DNA of 64,000 bases from Pycnopodia helianthoides (taxonomy: Eukaryota; Echinodermata; Asteroidea; Forcipulatida; Asteriidae): contig CM063246.1 in NCBI GenBank assembly GCA_032158295.1, positions 15,721,168 through 15,785,167 on the forward strand, in the 5' to 3' direction. How positions within the stretch are numbered: position 1 is the stretch's first letter; each line of letters begins with the position of its first letter. The notes under the pieces were generated by a model. It was given only the letters and a program-made list of their open reading frames with translations, did not search any database and was not told the origin of the DNA. Of this stretch, positions 41,941-54,767 are shown piece after piece. The position numbers and the translations under genes are program-made.

Positions 41941-44900
41941 ATAAACAAATGACCTGACATGTATTTAAATGTTAACTGGGGACAATTTGGTTTCCTTTAC
42001 AAGCTAAAGGAATGTACAAATAATCAACCTACAATGGAACAATCCTAAATATGGAACAATCAAAGAAATTTCCAGAAAGATATTGATAAGCTCTCAGTCC
42101 TGATAACATTCAACTGTTGAATTTCTAGCTATCTCAATATCTCATCATTTTAAATAACTGTCATTAGAGTTTATTATTAATAAATGTTTGTTATTTAAAA
42201 TAAATGCAAGCTTTATATAGTAGGGAGGTAGAATTGTAACTAGATATTAATGTTGAAACAAAAAGAAAAAAATGGTGGATATAATTATATTAGTGAGCAA
42301 CCTCTCTTGGTTTCTGTTTTGTTTTTGCATAACCATAGTGAGTGCCTGAAATAGCGCCATCTTAAAGAGGGGCTTCAAGGTGAAAATGAGTTTTTGTGAT
42401 GCACTCATTTTCCAATAAATAGTGGAATCTAAATGATTAGACTTGAGCAGGGTGTTTCTGGTCTGTCAATACATTAGACTTAGCAGGGTTTCGGTCTGTC
42501 AATAGTTGTAGACAGGCCTCTGTCAAAAAAAACAGCACACTATTAATAGTGTAATGAAGCATTCAAACTACAGCAAACTGATTTTATGTTGACAACAAAT
42601 AGTTACATATCTTCTTTTTGTTCCTCATTTTTACTTTTTTAAGGTAAATTTGAAGCTCATGAATGTATGACATGGCCTACAAATTTATTTATTTTAAAAC
42701 TATAGTAAAAAAAAGTTTTCGGTAGATGTGAAATGCAAAGGTTTTTTTTATGGAAAGTTAATTTATAAACTTATGAATGAAGTTGAAAAGTAAGTCACAA
42801 TATTCAGTTGAAAGAAGGTGTTTTTGTGAGATCAGGTTATTGACCAGTTGCATTCATTGTGCAGAGGTTAAGACAAACGATCAACCACATGGTCTGGACA
42901 GTGAATCACAGTAAAGTGACATGGGCAGGATTGCAACAAATGGTTTCAATCTGATACACTTCTCCACTTACCTATATTTAGGTTTATGATTTATTACTTG
43001 TGGTTTATGTGGTAAAGGTACATGTATAGTGTAGGATTAATTTACCATGAAGTGAAAACTGCAGACATCATGAGTGGAATGGGATGTTTGCTATTCTCTT
43101 TCTTATGCTGTAACTCTGCAGTACACCATTAGTCAGTTTCCCTTGTGGTTCATTACTTGATATTACTATAATTTTGTAACACATTTACTGTAGAAGTTTG
43201 AAAGCTGCAAACATGCTTTTAACCTTCTTCTTGGTAATTTTTAAAATGTATTGTTCAGTTTTCCGACTGAAAAAAAACTTCCTTTTGTGAATGATAAAAC
43301 CAAAGTATTTTATTTAAATGTAAGACAAGTAGTGAGAATAAAGTGCATACCATCATTGTTTGTGTGTCTTAATGTAAATGGGTTAATGAACAGGACAACT
43401 ACAATGTATGGCACCTTTTCTATTCTATATAATACTTGTACATTGCATCAAAGGAATATTGTTTGTGATACCAAAGGAAACCATAATACTTTAGAACAAG
43501 TGGACATTAAGATAACACTTCACAAATGGTTGCAATGTTATGGAGGTTATTCTAACACTACTGAAATTAAAGAGCTCTTTCCCTTTATTCAACATATTTA
43601 TTCAAATGTAATTAATTTATTAAATTAATGTATGTCATCTTTGTTCTGTTGTATTCCTAATGAAGGAACACAACCAAAGAATATGCTTGTAACATAAAGC
43701 TTGATAGTTACACCAAATTACTGTAGTATACTCTTGTTGTGTCCCAGGTTTAGTTTAATGGCCATTTCTTGGACAAGTTAACTGGTTATGGTTAATTATT
43801 AATGCTCAACATAGTTTCTTATGATTGCACTGTAGTGTACAACTGACAACTTAACAACTTAACAAGAAAGTCAAGCTTGAGTTTATCATTTTAGTTCATC
43901 AGCATACCCGAGCAGACACATGCATTAAAGGAATTGCTGTCTGATTTGTAGCAGTAATGTCAAGGAGAGATGTATGCATGAAGTCATTTATGAAACTTTT
44001 ATAACTCCCTCTCCAGCCAGTCATTGGAGAGTATTCTCAAATTTGGTTCTATATTTAACCAGCTGAACAAAACTTTATTTCTTTATTGTTCAGTGAAAGT
44101 GGAGGGATATAGGTAATGACAGTAGATAGAATCACTAAGTAGATTTAAACCACCAAATACTTTGATAAGAATTACAAAAACTTCATTGTAAATGTGAGAA
44201 GGGAGGGACTGCATTCAAAGTCACACTTAAGATTATAATCAGCAAAAGTGTTGTCCAAATTCAATATTTTGAGTGAGGATTTCAAAATGTAATTAGAAAC
44301 TGAATCACAGAGAATCTAAGGCATTGTTTCACAACTGTATTCAGGCCAATGTTTGTGATTCAACACTATCCCCCCATGAAGTAAAAACCATAGCTGTAAA
44401 TATTGCAGTATTCTGTACTCAGTGGTTCATGGTTTAGGATATAAGAATTGACAAATTAATAGTTGAAAGGATGTAGCTATCAATAACCCAAAACTTAATT
44501 AAGGTATTTATTAGGAGTATCCACACGTATTGTATATGTGCACTATATAGGGACCCAATGTTGTTATAATATTGCTAGACAACAATAATTGCTATTATAA
44601 AGAATGATTGATTGACATTTAGTGAATCATCTTAGTAGATGAAGTGAAAGTATTCCAGTAATCACACTGGTTTTGATTTATTTAGATGTAATCCTTGTTT
44701 CCTTGTATTTGGACCTGGTTCACTGACCCAAATCTATTTCAACTGTAGACCCACATGTTGAAACTGAGATACTATTCCTGTATTCATGATGTCCTGGTAA
44801 TGAACTCATCCAAGCAGCCAAAACCAGAAAGCACCAAGTATAGACCTTGTAAACTTTTTATACAAAAAGAGTGACCTTGTACATTACAGGGCCTTTGTGG

Positions 44901-45077
44901 CAGGCAAGATACTGCACTGGTTATTTTTTACTGGTAATTTTTGAAATTTTACTTTTTGTGTCATAATTTCCTCATAAATTCAAGAGTTATAAAAGTAACA
45001 GCTGAACAACTTTTGAGATGTGCCCTTTCTTCATATCAAAAGTTGATAAAAATTAGACAGTGTAGATAGTGTAGATA
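41941..45077. other. Convergent intergenic interval without a recognised gene
   Basis: AT-rich sequence. The longest frame (43251-43628, 125 codons) shows no known domain and has no splice or promoter context. At 42362-42425 lies one end of the TIR element seen complete at 53390-53896. I see no supported gene. Confidence 0.6.
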
Positions 45078-45119
45078 GTGTCTTCTTTCATTGAGCTGTG
45101 TACAAATTGTGCCTATAGG

Positions 45120-45535
45120 CTCTGTGATGTCTCAGTTTACATGGTCCATATCTCAGTTACATCATGGAGGAACTTCCTCCATGGTTACATCATCCTTGCT
45201 CTATGGTTACATCATGGAGGAATGGTACATGGTCTATACTACAGTTACATGGTCCATGGAGCTAGAATGGTCTATACTACAGTTACATGGTCCATGGAGC
45301 TAGAATGGTCTATACTACATGGTCCATGGAGCTAGATTGGTCTATACTACATGGTCCATGGAGCTAGATTGGTCTATACTACATGGTCCATGGAGCTAGA
45401 TTGGTCTATACTACATGGTCCATGGAGCTAGATTGGTCTATACTACATGGTCCATGGAGCTAGATTGGTCTATACTACATGGTCAATGGAGCTAGAATGG
45501 TCTATACTACAGTTACATGTTCTATACATTTTTCC
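45120..45535 (+). repeat. ATGG-rich minisatellite, mainly 32-bp units
   Basis: CATGGTCCATGGAGCTAGAT followed by TGGTCTATACTA is repeated about eight times from 45250, with longer irregular units containing CAGTTACATGG at the start and end. Each unit includes the near-palindrome CATGGTCCATGG. The open frame through it is a product of the repeat. Confidence 0.9.
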
Positions 45536-46898
45536 TCCATGGTATTTACTACAGTTACTATCACAGTGTCACACATCAGTGTAAAGCCAGGGTCAAACCA
45601 AAAATAACATTGTTTGTTATCCCTGATGTAATCATAACATATGTTTTCTAAGTGTTCAGAGTTTATTTTTCCAATTTGCTCAGTGACTGTTTTCTTGGTC
45701 AGTACAGTAAGCCATTCTGAGATATGGTGGATACATTACCATGGCCATAGAGGAAGGGTTTGGGTAAATATATCTGTATACACCCAAACCAATTAATGCA
45801 CTGTGCCCACCATATCTCAACAAGGCTAATTGCTCACAGATTGTACAAGAAACATGGTTACAGTTTCCTACTAGTTATTTCTAGGACTTGTCGTACATTT
45901 ACCAACAGATAATATTGAAAGAATTCACTATTCTGTTGAGTGCTGGAATATGGTGTTAAAGTGCATGATACCATCATGGTAATATATAAACGGAATGCTA
46001 AAACATTAAACTATTCCATATTACTTGACTTGTGTGTGTGTGTGTGTTTTATGGTCATTTTAGGATTTGCCGAATAAGAGAAAGAATTCACAATACTTGA
46101 TATTGAAATATTTTATACACCCAGGATCGAAAAAGAAGGCAACAACCAAAAGCAAAATGCTTACAGTTGTTTGTAGTTGTTCTTTGCCTTTTTAGTCTTG
46201 CTGAAATAAAGTATCAATTTCCCAGCTCTCAAAATTTTAGAGGAAAACTGCAAGTAACTGGTAACATTATTAGGTGCAGTGCATTTATTCTGGCTATAAC
46301 ACCCTGTGAACGGTGAGGGACAAATCGTTCCCATTTAAGTCAAATAAAGTGTATTCAGAATATTAGATATGAGTAAAAGCTTCCTAGTACACCATGTAAT
46401 GACGTGCATTGCTTGGATTAATGTTACTGCTATCTGAACTGTGTCAATCCAGAGTTTGGAGATGGACATCACAGAACCAATGTCTAGCCATGGGCAGGAA
46501 AATCCTTGTTGATTGGACCATGTAGCTATACAATAGATTGACCAGAAGCCTAAGTGAAAACTATATGATAGTACAATAAAATAGGAAATATGTATTACTT
46601 CTACTCTTAAAATATGCTGTCTGAATTATATCAGCAAAGTTGTAATGAGGAATGGTCGACGACGATTGGATGTTGATAAGTGGATCTACTATTCTAATAA
46701 TATCAAAAACAATTATATCACAAAGAAGCAATTTCAAATAGATTTTTATTTGGTGGCAGAAATAAAGTAGTGAAATATGGCACCAATATGGCTCAGCATG
46801 AGCTCAGCTGAAGCATCATACCACACAATCTCAAGTTGTACAAGCGGCAGGATCAAGAGAAGGTCAAGCCACATTGTTGTAAGGCCATTCCTAACCTT

Positions 46899-47270
46899 TA
46901 AAGGCAAAGTATACCTTTGGTTTTTGGAACTGTTCGATTGTTTTAATTCTATATAAATGTAGATATATACAAGAAAACTAACCTGTGAAAATTTCATTTC
47001 AAAAGGTGGTAGAGTTTTTGAGATATCTCGAAAAACTGGAGCAGTTATGAATAACAGGAAGAATAATTTGTAATTGGAATACACAATACAGAAATGTTTT
47101 TTCAGATTGAAATGTTTTTGAATCTCTTTCTCTAAAACCACATTCCTTTGAAGGGAATTATTTCTCAAAATGTTTGACATTATCAAAAGCTGCAGTACTT
47201 CTTACCAACTAACTTTTTTATGGTCATTCATTTTTGGAGTAACTACCAAAGGTATACCCTCCCTTTAAAG
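46899..47270 (+). mobile_element. TIR element (TTTAAAGGCAAAGTATACC family)
   Basis: The ends TTTAAAGGCAAAGTATACCT and AGGTATACCCTCCCTTTAAA flank ~370 bp. The ends and spacing resemble the other TTTAAAGG elements of this window. The 146-codon - strand frame across it is not a gene. Confidence 0.7.
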
Positions 47271-49440
47271 TTCCATGGCAGATTTTCTGCAGATTTTTTT
47301 ATTTAGTTTATATTTTTTTTAAATGGGGGGGGGGGTAAGAATTTTGAGTGATGATGCCCTTTCAACACATTTAACATTCAAAAATGTTTGCACATGGCCA
47401 ATGAGCGTAAATTAATGTTAGGATCATGACAATAATTAATTTAACTACCACTAATAATTGGCAGATTTTTGTTTACAACCTTAAATGAAAGCCTGTAACT
47501 TTCTTGAATCTACAAAAAAAACTATTAAAATTTAATCAAGTCAGCCGAATATTGGACCGAACATCTTTAAATGAAGCCGGCTTGTGTTTGTTTTTGAGTT
47601 TATAAGTCGGCCTTTAATCAGTTTTTTGTTTCTCAAAATCATTTACACAAAATATATTCACTAACAATTTTCAATGCTACATGTTTAACTGTAAACTGTT
47701 CTTATGTCTTAAGAATTGCTTGCAGGCATTTGTCTGTTCAGTTTTCATTTGTATATATTAATTTTATATTAATATTTTATCAAGTAAGTTTGTTTGTTCA
47801 ATAGAAGGAATACACTTCAAGTGAAAATATTTCTCAGGGTACTTGGTGTTTGAATCAACTCAACATAAAATGATGACTGTTTCTAGCCATGCTCATTTGC
47901 AATAAGAGTACTGATCTATGGTCCTAGGATACCATAGAGTCATTGCTATATGATGATACCAAGGATTGACAAATACACACTGGTTTGTATACCAAAGCAA
48001 TGCTACAATGTGCAACATGTACAAGTACATATCAAATGTCACTGCAATTCTTACTTCCTACATTGTATTAAACATGGACCAGACCCCCATAACAATTGTC
48101 AACACCAAAACAAGAAGTTACTTGCACAAAGCTTTTGACATTTATTTATTTAGTTATAAATATGAAATTGACAGACTTGTATTGTAGGTTCTAAAATGCT
48201 TAGATCCACTAATAGCTGGTCCTAGCAAGTTGCTCTGTGATCCAACTCATGGCCGATTACAACTGGGAAAAAAGTTGCAGACAATTGTAATTGTTATGGT
48301 TGCCACTTGCCACACAGCTTCCTTCCTGTACTTAGTGTAAGTGTAACCATGGTGTAATTGTGGAAGAAATTGCTCCTGTTTCAGTTAACTCATGCAACTA
48401 TCCGGTCTGGAATGGCTTGCAACCATGGACCAAACAGACCATGAGTAATGCAATAATAACAGTAGGTATTTTTACAGTCAGTGGCACAGTTAAGTTTCGT
48501 CAACAGAAATGGTTGTATTTGTCTTGACTTAGTCCTGTGTGTGAATGGCATAGTGTGTGCAGGCTTTTAGAAACCCTACAATCCTTACTTTTCTCAATGG
48601 CTGCCAACCATTGAGAATGAAAAAAGCTCAAGTTAAAATAACACTCTGATGTCACTGTCAGGCTAAAAACCAAATGGAACAATTCGGCAGGTGTGCACTC
48701 ATAAATGTGTTGCTGGGAGCGCATTGTGATGCAACCTTATTTGTGACGTTACAAAACTTTGTGCTGTGCATAAAAACTGTAATGCACTGATGTGTAAACC
48801 AAAGGAACATATACATTACTTGTGGGGGGGGGGGTGTCTTACACTGCAATGAGCCAACCTGTGATTGTAGTTTGTAATCAAGAAATCCAAACCTTGGCTT
48901 TGAAACCTTTGTTTTGAAACCTTTGTTTTGAAACCTTTGTTTTGAAACCTTTGTTTTGTAGCAAAGAATGTAATCGTTTGGTTGATTTTGGTTTGGACAG
49001 ATAATAAGCTTCCTGTCCAAGCTATCTCCAAGAGGAACAGATAAAGAAGTACCTTGGAAGACACCATTTGACCTTAAAGGATATAAGAATTTCCTCATTT
49101 CCTTTGAGTAAACATGCAGATAGGTACAGTGACCCCAAAGAAACTTCCAAAAGAATCTTACACTACATTAAATGTTGATACCCTGGGCTTACCACTAAAA
49201 ATGAAAAAAAAAACATTCTTAGGATCAGCAAACCAAGTCTGAGTAATCATACTTTAAGTCAACAACTGACATCTTTTGTTAGTTACCTTGTATACCTTTA
49301 TATATTTTTAAACAATAATAATAATGTCCAATACAAATATAAGGGGTGGTGATTTCTCTCCAATAAATAAGGGAGCAAAAGAAAATATATCTTCAAATCT
49401 TATCTTCAAAATTTACTAAGAAAAGTCACACAAATCAAAC
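47271..49440. other. Intergenic DNA without a recognised gene
   Basis: AT-rich sequence with homopolymer runs (G10 near 47325 and 48827) and one short satellite (48899-48957). Reading frames lack domains. No supported gene. Confidence 0.55.
48899..48957 (+). repeat. 14-bp tandem repeat, about 4 copies
   Basis: AAACCTTTGTTTTG is repeated four times in tandem. Confidence 0.95.
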
Positions 49441-52400
49441 AGTGGTTAGAACTGAAGTCCATTTATTATTGATAAGAAAAATACAGTGAAAACTTTGAAA
49501 GATCTTGTTTAAGTTCAGGCAAAATTGAGTAACTAAGTTAAATACACATAAAAAGGCACTTTGACATTGAAAATCATGTCCAATTGAGTAAAAAAAAAAC
49601 ACTATCATTAATAATAGAGGCAGTGTTTGTCAGAGAATCAGGAAATGATTACTAAAAGGCTGCAATAAGTGATGTAATGCATCTGAATACATGTATGGTC
49701 ATTTCACATTGTACATCAAACAGTGGAGTTTTGTTGTGTGAATGAAACACTTGTTGATACAAACAAACTCCCATTAGGCACAGCTGTAAGCTGAAGAAAC
49801 CAAGCATTTTCAGCTCAGTCCATATAAAGTATTCAAATTCTATCATACATCCTCCATTGTTTACATGGATCCATACATGTACCAAATTGCACAAATTTCT
49901 TAACTTCATCTTTAAAATAATGCCAGGCACAATAATTAAACAAAGGTAATAAATATCATTAAACTACCTAAACAGATTTGTTTTAAACTTAATTTAAATG
50001 TTAACTTAAATTTTAAAAACAATACTGGAAATCTATAGAGAGACAAAGATGCAGCATTTTTGCCTAGAAATATTCATTTCTTTCAACACTTTGACAAATT
50101 GTACGCTTAACTGAGAGTCAAATTCTTTGCTTTGTTCTCTGGAAGCCTATGTGTTATAGCTAACTTTTGTCAAGATAATAGTTAAAACTCTGTCTTAAAT
50201 ATATTTGAATTTGTGTTAAAAAATACACTGCATGAACTTACAAAACTATATATCACTAATTAAACTTTCTATAAAATTCAGCGAAACACAACTTCAACTG
50301 CTAACAATACTTGTAGTCGACCTTAGTTTTGATTAATTTGCCCCAAACCTTGTCTCAAGTCCCAGTTTACTGCAACCTACCCTAAGCCACATTTAATTTG
50401 CTGATGGACAATCCCAATGTCGCTCTGAACTTTAAACTGCAGTGAAGAAACTTCAGAAACCATTTTGACTAACAATAGTGTTATGTGATCCAGTCATAGC
50501 AATTGGGAATAGGATTTACCGGTTACTGTGCATGTTTAGAATGAGGAAAAAATGGGAAGGTAGTGCATTCTGCTCTACCAGCCAGGCTCCTAGTGGATGA
50601 TACCCATGCCGATTTGGGTTGACAGCCCAAATCAGTAAAGTGTAGCCCTCACCTTGAAGTGGCTATCTGGCCTTGTGAGCTAGGCGATATCTCATTTAAA
50701 AAATATTAACTACATGTACAAGTCAACTACTAAACCACTCACAGTTTTAAACTATATATAAATACTTTGACCACTTGTTTCTAACTAATGTTTTTTTTAA
50801 ACGTTGAATATAAATTTACACGTATTGGCTTTGTTTACCTAAAATAAATATTCAACACCCTGATTGTATTTACATCTATGTGAAATAAAAATGTACAACA
50901 ATGGTTAACCTATTGCAATATTAAAAAACACAATATTCTTTCTGTAAAGTTAGTAAAAAACAACATTTGCATAGTGTAAAATTTTCAGCACAATGAAACA
51001 TCTTAAAAATTTCTGAAGGGCGTTACCATTTGGCTACAGAATGCATGTAATGTACATGTATGTAGCTACACATCTACAGTACATTGTTCTTACCCACCAG
51101 CACTTGTGTGTTCCCTTATAATTGAACAATGCTACACCAAAAGGTTTTCTCTGTTCAATGAATTATACATGTATAGGAAATGGAAAGATAGAACAGGGCT
51201 GGTTATAAGAGTAGGATTCACACAGTGTGTTAAATAAATATTCTTTGTAAACATAGCTTCCTAAAATTTTGTAATTACCTGCAATTTTTAAGCAGATGAT
51301 TGTTTTCCTATTATGACTTTACTCATAAACAATTTGTCAGTTTAAGCTGCCATGTTCCTTTGAGAAGACAAACTAGGAATGTACAATTAATTATGATGCA
51401 GTATGCTAAGGTCACTCACCCAACTTGGTTACAATGGTCAAAATTTAGGTTAAAGCACGATGACAACGACCCAACATACATTAAATGAAATAACAAACAT
51501 GTGAAAGTTTTAACTCAATCGTATAAGTATTACAAGAAAATATTTCAAACACCCTTTACTTTGTTTTCAAACATTGAAATTTAGACCAGCAAGATAAAAA
51601 CTGTTTTACTAATTTCTTAAAAGCTATGCATTTCAAGCAAAACACTTTTCAAGGGGAGTTTTTCACCATGACCATCTTTATACCATGTAAGTTTTGTACA
51701 AATCTGTGAACATTTTGAACTTTTGAAGAGAAAAAAAGAATTATAAATAATATTATATAACCCTTGACATTTCAACAAAACAAATGACAAAACTGCAATA
51801 AATTAACTATGTGCTGATAATATAAAAAACAGTTTCAATGACATCAAGTTGGAAGTTTGCAATAAATATTGCACTTTTTTCTCAAGCATACACACAGTTC
51901 AGGCACTTAAATAACGGGCTAAAAACACTTTGAGGGTTTATTGTATGGACTATTACCACACCATAAGGACTATGAAGAGTTTGGACATGTAGTTTACTAC
52001 CCATGTGTTTTAGAAGAAGCTTCAGACCAATGGTATCTGTTTCTACATTGGCAGGCTCACACATTACTGGTGTGTGACTGTATACACATATAACCCCCAC
52101 CCCCCCCAAAAAAAAAATGTTCAGCAGGCAGAAAGATATGAATAACACTGTACATGTAATGTACAGTATGTAAACTCTTAAAAGTGTATTTAAATTGAAC
52201 ACCACAACAAATACACTTTAAATCTTTAGGGTATATTGAGTTATGTAACCAAACAATTCAGGGTTTGTCAGCGACTGGCCAACAGGAACAATAGTTTGTC
52301 CAGCTCTATGGTTTGTCATTGCAACAGTCTGCCAGCCTTTTCACTGGTTCACAACTTTTATGGTTTTCTTGTTGCTTCTGGAAACAATGAACTAGCTAGC

Positions 52401-54767
52401 CGGACTACTTCTAAGACATCATTTTAACTAGTCCTTAGTAACTGGCCTGGGGACACTGTTAAGGGAGAAAGCTGCAATTATGCTCCTATCTTTATGTAAC
52501 CTTTGGGCTCTAGCATACATGTACTATACATTGCTCATTTTGAACCAAATGTTTGTTGCACTTGGCACCCAACTACATGTAAAGCCATGAAATAATGAGT
52601 GTATGAGTTTACTTTGCCTGGCAAGGAGCTTCATGGGAACAACTTTCACCTGGGAGGGGGGGATTACGATTATTTGCAATCTCATTTTGGGTACACTCCC
52701 ATTTTAAAAAGACTTAGAAGGTGATAACCATTGTTCCCATGTGGGTGTAGAGATGAATGGCAAAACCAAACACTTACAACCTTCACAAATCACACAAAGT
52801 TTAACAAAAGAAAACCACGTTTTGAAAGCACTGATGAGTGTTGGTAATTCACTCAAGTTATGTCAGGTATGTACAATGGTATCCAAAACAAACTAAAAAC
52901 ATACAGTTGGGATGTTGTTAATAATTGCCCAAGCATAGCAACAACTAACAGTAAGGTACACTTAAAAAGTTGTGTGTTAAAAATAAAAGGCATACATTTC
53001 AATGGAATATCCTGTACACAATTGATAAAAATCAGAGAAGTTCCTTTTCTGAGGATACTTAATGAAGTGTACAAGCCAGTTTGGATATAATGAGCTTATC
53101 CACACCCGGTGTTCACTCTCTTTGCTCATTCAGATCTTCAGCTTGGCAAGAAAAGCGATTATCAGAAAAATGAACTGCTGAAAACTGAAAACTACCAGCT
53201 GCTCTGGAATTTGAGGAAACAGCACAAAGTAACATGTTGTGAAAAAGAAACACAAGGTGTGATAAAGACAATTGCAGTTTACGCCACATTTCAGATCTTA
53301 CTTCTTGAAACACTTGCAATGTGTGTAAAGTACAAATTATAGATGCACTAGGCCTATATGTTGTTTCATATCAAATTCAAAGCAAGCATTTAAAGAGGGG
53401 CTCCAAGGTCAAATTCAGTTTTGTGATGCACTCATTTTCCAATAGATAAGAGTCCTTATGAAAATGAATTTAAAAATACAAGTCTCTAACCTCTAAAATA
53501 CCACTGTGTTTGATACCCTTCAAGTGTAATTTTTGTCAAAATCCAAAAACATTCAATGACACCACATTTCAACTACTGGTATATGGTCTGTACATTTTTA
53601 TATAGAGAATTTTCAGTTCATCCCTTAATGTTGATGGTATTCAATCAAAATGGCATTGAATTTGACCTTTTGACTAGCGCAAAAATTCCTCTTTGGAATG
53701 TACAGACCCATTTGTTTTTTATGTCTGATTATGTCATATTTCAAATTTTGATATGGAAGAGTAGACCTATATCAATTAAAATGACATTTTTACACCATTT
53801 TAACACAAGGTTAGAGATTTGCAATTTTTCTCCACTTTCTTTAGGAAAAAAAGAGTGCATCACAAAACTCAATTTGACCTTAAAGCCCCTCTTTAATTTA
53901 GCACAATCAGTTACCAGAATCACAGTCAACTTCATTTTAGGTGGTTTTGAAGACTTACTATGAGTTAATGTGTTCTAAAGACTGTTAAATCAAAGCTGTG
54001 AATTGTCTTCAAAGAAAGAAGTCAGAAAATGAGCACTGTAAGACTATCATACCATACATGTCTACATGGCCAGCCCTTCATTGTCTGCATAGGACATTCA
54101 TTAATCAAAAAATCTAACCAATATGGGTTGTGTCAAAACATTTCATTACCATCATTATGAAATAGGTACAAACTGATAGATTATGCAATGGTTTAAAGGA
54201 AGAAAGGCTCCCATGCATGTTCAAATGTGAGTCCATCCTGAAAATGAATAAATTAGATCATATAGTAGTAATGTGTGTTACACACAAAGGCATTCAGGCA
54301 AATTTGACAAATTGACAAATTTTGGCAATGCTTTGTACAAGTTTAGCAAAACACTCAAACATTTAAACTTCACATGTGGATCTGATGACAAATCCTCAAC
54401 ATCTAATAAGCTAAACTTTCAACAGAAGTGTAACTCCTCATTGAACAAGATACAAACTAACCAACAATTCCAGTATTCCTTTAGATAGAAGGAAATAACA
54501 CTAGAAGTTACAGTTAGAGATTACATCAAATCCACTTGCAATAATCTACGTATAGCTTTCTTAGAAAATTTGAAATGTCACAATGCTCGATAAAAACAGT
54601 TAGTAGTGTTAATATGGTTATTGTAAATGATTAGATGAGTGTATATGTTCAGTTGTAAAACAGGAACTTTAGTGATTAAAACTCCAACCACAAAAATTCC
54701 TTTTTATAGTTAAATTTACATCTTAAAAACTACCTCAACTAAATGTGCCACAATATTTGTAGATGAT
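49441..54767 (-). other. Possible long 3'UTR / 3' flank of the sulfotransferase gene
   Basis: AT-rich, no recognised exon on either strand. Several AATAAA hexamers occur on the - strand (for example at 49467-49462), so the sulfotransferase mRNA could end anywhere here. The stretch holds the inverted-repeat element at 53390-53896 and, at about 51480-51720, a diverged relative of the 12172 element (AATCTGTGAACATTTTG). Confidence 0.35.
53390..53896. mobile_element. 507-bp TIR element with ~45-bp inverted ends
   Basis: TTAAAGAGGGGCTCCAAGGT...TTTTGTGATGCACTC at the left is matched by GAGTGCATCACAAAA...CTTAAAGCCCCTCTTTAA at the right. TTAA or TA at both edges could be the target duplication, so the superfamily is unresolved. 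One end of a relative sits at 42362-42425. The internal frames on both strands have no known domain. Confidence 0.75.

Noticed and set aside
43251..43628. 125-codon frame downstream of ATP9
   Set aside because: No recognisable family, no splice signals, AT-rich composition like its surroundings.
46746..47186. 146-codon - strand frame
   Set aside because: Lies mostly within a TIR element, with no known domain.
48658..49098. 146-codon - strand frame
   Set aside because: Its middle is the translation of the AAACCTTTGTTTTG tandem repeat; no domain.
53556..53963. 135-codon frame in the 53390-53896 element
   Set aside because: It runs through a TIR element and beyond its right end, with no transposase motif.
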